Positions 24,113 to 34,182 of a DNA stretch of 64,000 nt are shown here, piece after piece (the first letter of the stretch is position 1; the number at the start of each line of letters is the position of its first letter). The notes under the pieces are model-generated. The model searched no databases. It was not told where the DNA came from and was given only the letters and a program-made list of their open reading frames with translations. Source of the stretch: Argyresthia goedartella (lineage: Eukaryota; Arthropoda; Insecta; Lepidoptera; Argyresthiidae); the NCBI GenBank assembly GCA_949825045.1, contig OX463806.1, positions 41,378,208 through 41,442,207 on the forward strand. The letters are read 5' to 3'. Both the position numbers and the translations under genes were made by a program.

Positions 24113-24130
24113 AATGATGATGATGAATAT

Positions 24131-25161
24131 GGACCAAGAACACACTCAATTTAATGTTCTATATCTTCTTGTTCTGTGAATGAAAAGAAAAAAAATAACT
24201 CTATGGCTCTTGGCTGCTGACGGATCATGTTTTGAAGTGGTACAAGTTGAAAATGTGTTACAATTGTGATGAGTTTTCGCGTTATTTCTAAGGTAATTGT
24301 GGGTTAACTAATAATTACTTGAGGAAATATTCACTAGTCATTGGATATAACCCGTAATTTGTTAATACCCACATGAAACGAGTGGTCTAATCGGCTATTT
24401 GCCGAGGTGGCAATTTTAGTTTGTGTCACATTTATTGGAATATTCTCGTTTATACTTTATCTAAGCGCATAAATCACAATGTTTGGAGTGTAGAGTGAAG
24501 TAGTAGTTTAATAGGACTATAACAAAGAAATAGAATTGCTCCTTAATTACTGGTGTGCCGTACAATCGGCAAGAAAATTGCAATATCATGTTAGATGACG
24601 GCTCAGCCTGCTCAGAGGACATACGGTCTCAATGGTTGTAATGAATCTACTAGTATCTAGTTCGTTCTGTTATTGTTTGAGTTTTCTCCTAATATCTGAG
24701 ATGACGGCAAGGGAAGGTCCCTTCTTCATTAGGACCTTACAGTTATTTTTATTATCCAGAAAGCAATGAAGGAACTAAAATGGACAGTGAATCAAATATT
24801 TTTAATGGTCCCAAGTGTTTGTTTGTATTGTTTATTTAGATTGAGAGATTTGTGTGGTGGGTAGTTTTATTCAGTCATCACATCAAATTTAATAATACTT
24901 TGAATAATGTTCAGTGCTTTAGCATGAAATGTTCTGCATCCTGAGATAATTGACTTTCCCCACTATACTGACCCTCACATTCAATTCAATAACTCCGTTT
25001 GTATCATAGCTAATATTGTATATAAATTGACATCTTTTTTTGTTCAAATTTGTTACTGATTCTTATGTAGTCTCTTCTAAGACTCAAAGTACTCAAGTAT
25101 GGTGAGGAACCAATAAATATATATTATCATAGCAGCATTTTTAAGGTCTTTAGAGCCCTAC
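24131..25161. other. Intergenic, nothing recognised
   Basis: AT-rich sequence between the RTE copy and the Gypsy element. No coding signal. The last five bases (CCTAC) are the Gypsy target duplication. Confidence 0.4.
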
Positions 25162-25251
25162 TGGAATGTATGTAGCAATGAAACGCCGTGTTACCGGTAC
25201 AAGTGCTCGTTTATTACTGACTAGTAGGTAGTTCTATATAAATACAGTACA
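25162..25251 (-). repeat. Gypsy 3' LTR (90 bp)
   Basis: Minus strand starts TGTACTG and ends CATTCCA. Confidence 0.93.
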
Positions 25252-25427
25252 CTCCTCCCACATCAGTTTGGAAACCTGGAGACAATACAAAAAAATGGCT
25301 TACAAACTCAAAAATTAAAAATAAGGGGATTTATGAATTAATTACATAGGTACTTATAATAAAATATACTAATTTCTTAACTTAGAATTCCTTTACATTA
25401 AAAAAAAAACTTCTACTCTATAAACTA

Positions 25428-28030
25428 CTATTTTTCCTTATAATTAATAAATTTAGTACGTGGCCTGAGATTTGATTTGACGCGACGGTAGACCCCAGGT
25501 GACTGCCCCAGCTCAGTAGCTGCCCCCGGGGGAAGCACCGTACTTGCGCTTTCTGCGTCTGGCTGCTGAGCCGGCGGCGGCGGCGGTGGTGATGGTGGCG
25601 TGGGGTTTACCTCCGCTACTACAGTCGGTGCATCGGCCTCTAGATCTACCACCAATGGCTGCACACTACTTCTACTAGCACTACCGTTACCATCATCACC
25701 GTCACTACTTGTATTTAGCGCTTGTTGCAAAGGCACGCATTCATAAAATTGATCATTTTGATCTGCTACTGTCTGCTGGACCGTATGTTGTTCATCACTA
25801 GTAGGGGGATCAGTAGGAGGGCTGTAATATCTATACGTATTTGGTGATTGCGTACTTGAAAATGGGAATGGATCTATTAGCTTTCTAACTTGATCAACGT
25901 GACGTTTACATGTACCGAATTGCTCTAAGTCTATAATAAACATTCTATTTCCGAGTATTTGCTTAATAATACCTTTACACCAAACTGGTTTTTGTGATAT
26001 AAAACAACGTGTCCACACATTATCGCCGATATCAAAATGACGGTGCGATGCATTAATACAAGGCACTCGAACTTCTGGGGGCAAAATAAGATCGAATCGA
26101 TTACGCAATTCTCTCCCGAACATTAATTTACCGGGTGACTCATTCGTAGAACAGTGTTTACTAATGCGATATTGAAATAGAAAAGTTGATAATTTTTCTT
26201 TAATCTGTTTCAAACTTAAACTACCATGCTCATTTACGATACATTTCAACATTTTCTTGCATGTTTTCACCGAGTTTTCGGCTTGCCCATTGCTGCATGG
26301 ATGGTAAATAGGACTTGTAATGTGTTTAATTCCAGATAACCTACAGAAGTATCTGAACTGATCATTACTTATCTTTGGATCGTTATCAGATACTATTAAT
26401 TCTGGTAAACCGAACGTACAGAATAAGTGTTCTAATTTTTCTATTAGGGATTTTGTCGATAAATCACTGGCCATGTGGAGACATTCTACCCATTTGCTAT
26501 AGCTATCTACGACGACTAGAAAAGTGTATTGACCCAACTGCATGTAGTCAATGTGAATCCTTTCAAACGGCTTGACGGCCGGCGGCCAGCGGGCGGGCTC
26601 CGCTCGCGGCGGCGCGGCGCAGAGACTGCTGCATACGTCACAGCCCAGGATCACACGCTGAAGGTCAAGGTCGATCTCCGGCCACCACATTCTACCCCGC
26701 GCTAGAGTTTTGGTCTTCACGATACCAAGATGACCCTTATGGAGCTCTTTCAACATTTGTTCCCTAAATATGTGTGGTATTATTATTCTGTGACCGCGAA
26801 GTAAACATCCATCTTCAATGTCTAACTCCGTCTTGCATTTAAAATAAGGTAATATTTTTGGACATAGGATCTTCCTAGGCCAATCATTACGTACGTATTT
26901 AACAACGGTTTGTAAGGTTTTATCTAGTAACATAGCCTCCTTTATTCTTGAGAATGAGATCGGTATAACTTCACCATCATTTATGAAGTTGAGAAATGCA
27001 CAATTTTCTTTTATATTTGGTTGATGTGTACAATTTAACGGGGATCTTGATAGAAAATCAGCTGGCGCGTTATTTTCGCTAGATATATATTCAATTTTGT
27101 AGTTAAAAGCTGATAGGAAAATAGCGTAACGTTGTAAGCGTGATGCTGTCATTACTGGTATCCCGTTCTTTTTCCCAAATATAGCTAATAAAGGCCTATG
27201 GTCCGTTTTCAGTATGAACGGTTCACTACGTCCGAAAAGATATTGGTGAAAGTGTTTGATACCGAATATTATCGCAGCTGCCTCTTTGTGAATTTGGCTG
27301 TAGTTTTTTTCGCTAAGACATAGAGATCGCGATGCAAAGGCTAAAGGACGTTCATGACCTTCGTGACCTTGAGAGATTACGGCACCAAGTCCTGAAGGAC
27401 TTGCGTCTACAGTGAGGACAAGTCGAGCGTCCGGATCAAAATGTGCCAAAACACTTTGTGACGCAAGCTCGCTTTTTATTTTAATAAAAGCCTGCTCTTG
27501 TTTTTCTCCCCACAGCCACTCAGCATCTTTTTGGAGTAATTGATGCAACGGATGTAATATAGCAGATGACAGATAGACAAAACCTAAGAAACGCTTTACT
27601 TCAAGGACGTTTTTGGGGCGGGAAACCTCTAATATTGCAGCTGTCTTCTTAGGACACGTCCTCAACCCCTGTTTATCAATAACGTACCCTAAATAAGTGA
27701 TACTCGGCTGAAAAAATTCATACTTATCCTTTTGAAGCCGTAGACCTGCGTCGTGTAACCTTCGAAGGACCTCATTTAGCCTAGCAAGGTGAATCTCTTT
27801 TGTGGGTCCTGTGACACTCACGTCATCAAGCCAGCAGCTTACGCCTTCTATGTCCGACAGTAGCATTTCCATGGCTTTCTGGAAGATAGCAGGTGCGCTA
27901 GCTAAACCATACACCAAGCGCGAATATTTGAATAAGCCCAGTGATGTATTGATCGTTGTTAGCTCCTGTGAGTCCTTGGAAAGGACAAATTGATTAAATG
28001 CGTTACTAAGATCAATTTTAGTATACCTTT
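25428..28030 (-). pseudogene. Gypsy pol: RT (N-truncated), RNase H, integrase
   Basis: From about 28030 the frame reads YTKIDLSNAFNQF (first catalytic Asp of RT), then LVYGLASAPAIFQKAME and CWLDDVSV (the YxDD-type box) and LGYVIDKQGL. RNase H follows (LTVDASPSGLGAVIS, LKTDHRPLL). Integrase has a zinc-binding H/C module (HKGHLG, CDVC) and the DDE residues in IHIDYM, VSDNDP and GQAENSV. The C-terminal 120 residues are low-complexity, with a proline run. The first ~90 residues of RT are absent: protease sequence abuts motif A. From 27917 to 25428 the frame is uninterrupted. Confidence 0.9.
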
Positions 28031-28487
28031 CTTAGTAGTTAGCTGTACGTTAAATTTAGCCATAAAATCTCGGCCTAGCAGAGGTGGACCACCGTTTTCA
28101 ATAACAAAGAATACAATGTCTTTAGTCACATCTTTGTACTTTACTCTAATATTAAAGCAACCTAATGGTGTTATTTTGTGTCCATTGTAAACACAGTTGT
28201 AAATAACATCGTTTGAGGGTAGCGTTATAAAAATTATTAACAAAGTAATTATGCGACATGAGCGATATACCCGACCCCGAGTCCAGCTCCATTGAATAAG
28301 CTTTGCTATTTATTTCAACAGACAATAGTATAGGAGCATAATTCTCATACCTTATGTTAAATGCGTTGCATTCCTTACAGTTCTCACACACTTCGTACGT
28401 ACTCGGTGTAGGTTCTTCGACATCTACGTTGTTTACTCTAACCTTACACATTTTTCTGAGATGGCCTTTCACACCACATTTTGACAC
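27960..28487 (-). pseudogene. Gypsy protease region, frameshifted
   Basis: Frame 28487-28152 has the rest of the zinc knuckle and the active-site motif MELDSGSGISLMS. The C-terminal half (GHKITPLGCFNI, GGPPLLGRDFM) is in the frame 28243-27959, so a frameshift splits the domain near 28200. The second frame runs into out-of-frame RT sequence at about 28030, where the upstream part of RT is missing. Confidence 0.82.
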
Positions 28488-29233
28488 TTGTAGCTTCTAA
28501 ATTTACATTTCTCCGCAATGTGGTTCTTCATACCACACACAGAACACTTATGAGCACTATTATCGCGTTGATGATAAGCCGAATCCGCCGAGGACGTGCC
28601 GCGCGGGAAGGGCGCGCCCGATCGCCGCGAACCTTCTCCTTTTTGCCCTCCTGTCGTTGTCGCGCTGAACACCTGTTCCTCTTTGATATTAACCCCGTAC
28701 TCATTAGAAACTAACGCCTTAGCTTCTCGCGCGCACTGTGCTTGTTCCGCCATTTCTACCGCACTTGTCAAGGTCAAAGTCGACGCATTTTGCTCGAAGA
28801 GTTTATCGCGCTCGGGGCCCATGCCCAGGCCGAGGACGAACCGATCCCGAAGGTTCGATTCCAGAGCGGTGCCGAATTCACAATAACTTGCCAATCCACG
28901 AAGTCGCGCCGCCCAGTCTCCTATTGATTCGCCAGGGTTCCTTGTTGCCCCGTAGAACTTCGCCTTGTCCACGAAAGAACACTTCTTTGTTTTAAAATGC
29001 CCGTCGAGTGCGGTCACGAGCTCGTTATAAGTTAACGTTTCAATGTCCTTTGGATATACCAAATTCCTCACTAAACGATAGGTATCGTCCGTTAAGTGGG
29101 TAATCAGCACTGCACTTTTGTTCGCTTCCGTTATGGTCGTATTAATTTTAAAAAACTGTGTTAACCGTCCTTTAAAAATTGACCATTCGCCTGACTTATA
29201 ATCAAAGCTCGGTATATGTCCGAAAAGAGCCAT
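28469..29233 (-). pseudogene. Gypsy gag
   Basis: The ATG at 29233 begins MALFGHIPSFDYKSGEW. The middle (FKTKKCSFVDKAKFYG, WAARLRGLASYCEFG) is a retrotransposon capsid. The first CCHC zinc knuckle is CSVCGMKNHIAEKC. The second begins as KCQ and is cut by a one-base frameshift near 28480; its remainder (KCGVKGHLRKMC) continues in the next frame. Gag packages the element RNA in cytoplasmic particles. Confidence 0.88.
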
Positions 29234-29273
29234 GATCACAGGTGCTAATATCCGAAAAATCCTCGTTAGCCAA

Positions 29274-29363
29274 TGGAATGTATGTAGCAATGAAACGCCG
29301 TGTTACCGGTACGAGTGCTCGTTTATTACTGACTAGTAGGTAGTTCTATATAAATACAGTACA
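29274..29363 (-). repeat. Gypsy 5' LTR (90 bp)
   Basis: Same ends as the 3' LTR with one mismatch (GTACA/GTACG). It lies 67 bp upstream of the Roquin start codon, antisense. Confidence 0.93.
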
Positions 29364-29430
29364 CCTACCTAATCTATATATTTTTTTTTGTATATGTATA
29401 TAAATTATGTAATGTTTGCATGTTACCAGA

Positions 29431-32400
29431 ATGCCGATTCAGGCTCCGCAATGGACAGACTACCTCAACTGTCCGGTCTGTTGCCGCGAGTTCGGCGCAC
29501 CGCCCAGGAGCCCCATCAGTCTGAGCTGTGGCCACACCATCTGTAAACACTGCCTGCAGCACCTGCACCGGCGGCAATGCCCCTTCGATCAGGTGAGCCA
29601 CAGGCAGTATGTCCAACTGTGAGAGGCAGAGAATAGCCCAAAAATTTGGCAACTTTGATTTAATTAGAACTGTAGTATATATATCAGCTATGGGGTACCT
29701 TTTAAAATACCCACCACAATAACAAATATATTGCGAAGATCTATCCCTCAATTTCATAGGTTTGTGACATTTCTGTAGTTTTTAAAAAGAACCACATTTT
29801 CAGCTAATGAGTTATAAAAAAAACGGTCAAGTGCAAGTCGGACTCGCATAAGAAAGGTGTTCCACCGTACAGCGGTAGGGATGATGTGGAGTGAATTGTT
29901 TGGATTTTAGAGCCATAAAATGTAAAGTTCTAATTCAAGGAAATAGCGAAATTCGCAGCCTACTCGTCCAGTCTCAGAACTACCTTAACAGGCAGCATAC
30001 TGGCGCTGGTGCTACTTGCATAACAACAATATATTGTTGTTATTTGTATTTATTTGTCTTTATAGCATTGTTTTATGCAATATTAATATCATCAACACTC
30101 AGACATCTAATGCACTGCTGTACGAAAAATTTAATGTCTTTGAATCCTGAGGAGCCATAGAAACCAGTCCAGCAATCCTTGAATAAAGCCCCGCTCTAAA
30201 AGGCCATGTGCAGGTTCCACAACCCTCTGGAATGTGAAATGTGTAATTGCAGACTGTGATCAACCTCGACCCTGAGGACCTGGTCATCAACACAGCGCTC
30301 CTCCAGCTGGCCGGGTGTCCGCCGCCGGCGCAGCCCTATCACCCGCCGTGCATTGCCGCGCTGCCTGAGCATGAGCGGCGGTCTTACGATGTGATTGTGC
30401 GGAGGATAGAGGATTTGGCGCTCTATCTGAAATACTGCGGGAATGGTATGTGCTTATTTTATTTTTTTGCGTAGGGCATAGCGTCATGCCTTTTTTCCGT
30501 ACGAGGCGGCAGCGGCTCATTTGTGCCCACGTTTAGCCAGTTATTTGATAATCATAATACCTTGGACACTATTTACACACATTAATCTAGCCCCAAACAA
30601 GGATTCCCTGTATCTTGAGTACTAGATATACTGATATAAGTAGATAAATATTATACTTAGATAGATAAACAACCATGACTAGGGTACAAACATCCATTCT
30701 CATCAAACAAATATTTGGCCCCACCGGGAATCGAACCCGGGACCCTTGGCTTCGTAGGCAGGGTCACTGCTGACTCCATTCCTCTTTGTGTCTCTCCACA
30801 ATGAAAGGTTTGTGGTCCACTATCCATACCGATACCTGTTCTTTGCCAGCCGGGGCATAAGCTGCTCTAAGCTGGCCACTCCTGACTGTTCTTTGATATT
30901 GTGGAGGTAGTACTTCCTCCTTCTGCCTGAACCCATTTTCCTCTCTAAACACCCTGATGCGTGCTAATCAATGCTACTGGGATACAAAACTGTTATATAC
31001 CACTTCATCTTATTTATCTTTCGCTGTCTCGTCACAGCTCAGTTCCTTTTCCATTTCAGACACTTCCCATTACAACAAATTCTTACCGGACTACAGTAAA
31101 GCCAAAAGGAGGGTTTTGTGTTTGATGTATGTATATTAATTTGTGTCACCAGAACATCTACTACTAAATAAACTACTCATCAAAATTTGACAAATGAGGT
31201 ATCGCTGAAGCGTCTTGAAATTTGACTGGATATAGGCTTTGTGACGTCACATTTAATTCAATGTGGCGCCCTCTAGAGGGATTAAATAAGTGTTTTTTTT
31301 AAAAGTTGTTGTTTTTGCGTATCAAATAAAGGGCTTAATTTAGCACATTTTAAATACACTCGCGAGCATTAAACTGGAATCACTTCATCGCGGGTTGCTC
31401 AAGACAAGTTTTTGCCTTTTTTATGCAATGTATTACAAATTATGGCATATCAATTGAAAGGTAATTTTATTAGCTTTCAAATGATATCAAAAAGATTTTA
31501 AATTAATGAATTTTCCTACCTAAATAAAGGTAATTGTTGCAAATGGTTAAAGTTGTATATGTCAAAATGAATACGAGGATTATGATAAGATATGTTTTTT
31601 TTATTTACAATGTGTAATTTATCCCCTCTCAATATTTTGTATTACCCCCCCTGGCCCTAATTACTGCGTGTAAACGGTTTCTCATTGACCGAATGAGTTT
31701 TCTGACGGAATCTTGAGGATTTTTCTGCCACTCTTCGATTAAAGTTATTTTTAAATCTTCTTACGTCGTCGGAGCTGGATATCTTCCTCGTACCCGTCTT
31801 TTCAGCTCGTCCCACATATGTTCAATGGGGTTGAAGTCAGGACTGAGGGCTGGCCAGTCCAGTGTGGAAATTCTGACTTCTTCCAGGTACTGTCGAGTCA
31901 TTGCAGGGGTGTGGCAGCGGGCATTATCGTGCATTAGCAGGAAATGTTCACCAATAAAACCGGAGTAAGGGAGCACATGGTCTTGTAGAATGTCGTTGAT
32001 GTATCTTTCCGCGGTTAGACCCCCTCCCCGACCTCCTTCAGGTACCAATATCAGCTCCGTTTTTGCTTCTATAGAAATCCCCGCCCATATCATACAGGAC
32101 CCGCCCCCGTATGCAACTGTTTCCGAAAAACAGCATTGTGCAAATCGCTCCCCCGGTCTCCTATAGACTCTCTGTCGACTGTCGCTACCATGCAGGCACT
32201 CCTTGTTTCGTCCGAGAACAGGACTCGGCTCCATTGCTCTATAACCCAATCTAAGTGATCGCGAGAAAATTGAAGCCGGGCTTGTCGGTGCGCTGGAGAC
32301 AATTTGGGCCCCGTGGCTGGCCTTCTTGGGGTCAAATTCGCTTCTTTGAGTCTTCGCCTTACCGTCCACTCACTAACAATCTTCTCTCGAACATCTCTGA

Positions 32401-33271
32401 GCTGCCGTTGAACATCGACGCCGGTTAAGTGTCGATTTCGGAGAGATGTGGTGACAATAAATCGGTCATCTCTCACCGAAGTGCAACGCTGTCGTCCAGA
32501 TCCTGGTCTCCGGACAAAGTTTCCAATCTCCCGGAACCTTTTATACACCTTCGAGACACCAGACTGACTAAGATGAAGCTGTCGAGCGATGGTACGCTGA
32601 GACAACCCTTGCTGGATTAGGATGACGATTTGAGCGGCTTCTGCAGGTGTGGTTTCCATTTTCTTTCAGATTCAGTGCTCCAGTGACGTGAAATATTGGA
32701 CTGATGACAATTTTTTAATAATGTTCACTTTTTATAGGGTCTTAGGACTTCAAACAAAAACAGTGTTTTGTTGTAAAAAAAAAAGATTTTTGTTTTTACG
32801 TTCCATGACATAAAGGAAAAAATATTTTTCTGTAACATTAAAAGAGGTCGAAAGCTAATCAAATTACCTTTCAATTGATATGCCATAATTTGTAAAACAT
32901 TGCAAAAAAGGCCAAAAACTTGTCTTGAGCAACCCGCGATGAAGTGATTCCAGTTTCTTGCTCGCGAGTGTATATTATATTATTAGCTCTTGATCGCTGC
33001 TTTGCTTGCATTTAGTCTCATCAACACGTAACATAGCGTCACGCCTTTTCCCATAGCCACCTCCAGGTTTGACCTCAGTTGTTGACATGCCTCGTGACAC
33101 CCCCCAGCCACAAACAGCTCAGCGGGTGGGCGGCTTTCGCGGCCCATGCAGCGCAAGCTGGTGTCGCTGGTGCAGTGCGTCATCACGGACGAGGAGGGGC
33201 GCGGGCGGGCGGCGCGGGCGGCGCGGTCGCTCGGCGAGCGCACGGTGACCGAACTCATACTGCAGCATCAG
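29431..33271 (+). CDS. RC3H (roquin): Roquin (RC3H-type RING E3 / RNA-binding protein), first three coding exons
   Basis: Exons 29431-29592, 30253-30445 and 33108-33271 join with AG/GT borders and matching phases (0, then G|CC). The start [18 protein letters not shown] matches the conserved Roquin N-terminus. The RING uses Cys14, Cys17, Cys33, His35, Cys38, Cys41, Cys50 and Asp53; the terminal Asp ligand is a known Roquin peculiarity. Exon 2 carries [10 protein letters not shown] and [10 protein letters not shown], and exon 3 carries [13 protein letters not shown] and [16 protein letters not shown], the HEPN-type lead-in to the ROQ domain, which binds stem-loops in target mRNAs for decay. An acceptor-like TTACCAG sits one base before the ATG, so a 5' UTR exon lies upstream. 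The rest of ROQ, the CCCH zinc finger and the tail are not found in the remaining 30 kb. The visible exons are intact. Confidence 0.95.
29822..29925 (+). repeat. Family A head fragment in Roquin intron 1
   Basis: GGTCAAGTGCAAGTCGGACT, then GATGATGTGGAGTGAATTGT, in the order seen at 42.60 kb. Confidence 0.65.
30541..30778 (-). repeat. tRNA-derived SINE (type 1) in Roquin intron 2
   Basis: The minus strand has AGTGACCCTGCCTACGAAGC, then box B GGGTTCGATTCCCGG and AATATTTGTTTGATGAGAA, as in the 13.46 kb copy. A scrap of another repeat (CATAGCGTCATGCC, 30477-30490, also at 33.03, 49.87 and 62.20 kb) precedes it. Confidence 0.75.
31357..32970 (-). mobile_element. Tc1-family DNA transposon, complete ends
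   Basis: TIRs of about 130 bases (outer end CACTCGCGAGCA; left 31357-31490, right about 32845-32970) flanked by TA on both sides. It carries one transposase gene and lies in the second Roquin intron, antisense to the gene. The long subterminal homology (GGCATATCAATTGAAAGGTA in both arms) fits Tc1 elements with extended TIRs. Confidence 0.92.
31761..32659 (-). pseudogene. Tc1 transposase, one frameshift
   Basis: Starts [20 protein letters not shown] with a helix-turn-helix ([20 protein letters not shown]), a GRPR-like hook (RRPGSGRQR) and a second HTH. The catalytic domain has SDET, then after a one-base frameshift near 32205 [26 protein letters not shown] and [18 protein letters not shown]. 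Spacing between the second Asp and the Glu is 34 residues, so DD34E. The start-side frame runs 32659 to about 32205, and the end-side frame from there to the stop at 31761. It would otherwise be of full length, about 300 residues. Confidence 0.92.
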
Positions 33272-33309
33272 GTAAGGGCTTATGTGTTATGCGACCAATC
33301 AAAATACAG

Positions 33310-33515
33310 ACATAAACAAACATTTGCTTACAGGCACATACACTGCTTCTGGCCCCACACTAGGATACCACCCTGTGTCGTGGGAACCTGAAACAGTGAG
33401 TTCACCCACATAAAGATCCAAGACCTGGGGTTTTTTATTTACCCCCAGCCGGGGATCAAACCTGGGACCTCTCGCATGGTGGGCAGAGCCACAACCGCTG
33501 CGCCACATAAGCCTC
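33310..33515 (-). repeat. tRNA-derived SINE (type 2)
   Basis: The minus strand has box A-like TGGCGCAGCGGTTGTGGCTC and box B-like AGGTTTGATCCC about 35 bases on, then the body with GGTATCCTAGTGTGGGGCCA. It sits 40 bp after Roquin exon 3. Confidence 0.75.
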
Positions 33516-34182
33516 ATCATGTTCAAAAGAGGTGTCTTTTGATTGGTGGTATACATTTCCAGATGTCAATAACATAGTAAACCTTCCGCTCGTTAAAAAT
33601 ATCGTGTTCTGATTGATTGATTGTCATTTGAAAGTAGATCTATATCACTATATGTCATGGAGTACGTGATAATGCCCAAATGCACAATACTTAGTCTAGT
33701 CGTGCATTGAGAGACAAGATTTTTCAAACGTAAATATTTTGTAGGCAGGGTTATGATATAATAAATCTTATATCACAAGTAGCACAAAGCTGCATTACAT
33801 AATTCCACACAAGGTCCACATCGGTTGTTTAAGCACTTTTAACGACTTATTTAGTGTTCACTCGGACTACAATAGCTGCATGAAATATCGAGACCCAATA
33901 TAATGCATTATTCGGTACTCCGATTCTATTAAGCGCTACACAGACGCCACAGATTCACGGTTATTCAGCGTTTAGTAGCGATGTGGGTCGTTCTTCTTTT
34001 AAAACTACAATTTGACATAACATTTTCTCAATTTTGAAAAAACAAAAAAGCTTCTACGTCATTCAATATATATTTTCTGATAGAGACATTTCTATTCTAT
34101 CCGAAAAAGTTGTCGGCCGAGAAGTTTACACATTTTTGTAAGATTTTCAGGACCTGAAAGATGAATTCGACAAAAAAAAATA
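33516..34182. other. Roquin intron 3, nothing recognised
   Basis: AT-rich, no coding signal and no bounded repeat. Confidence 0.4.

Larger units (their letters stand above)
25162..29363 (-). mobile_element. Gypsy LTR retrotransposon, short-LTR (Mag-like) type
   Basis: The two 90-bp LTRs (25162-25251 and 29274-29363) differ at one base that I can see and are flanked by an exact CCTAC duplication (25157-25161, 29364-29368). A purine tract (GTGGGAGGAG on the minus strand) precedes the 3' LTR at 25252, and a TTGGCTAACGAGGA primer-site candidate follows the 5' LTR. Inside, in minus-strand order, are gag, protease, RT, RNase H and integrase. LTRs this short are known from the Mag lineage, which is the likely clade. 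The coding part is damaged (frameshifts and loss of the N-terminal part of RT), so it is defective although the LTRs are nearly identical. Confidence 0.95.

Noticed and set aside
30719..30778. Possible tRNA gene (good box B)
   Set aside because: No cloverleaf closes, and the same head is attached to a SINE body at 13.46 kb.
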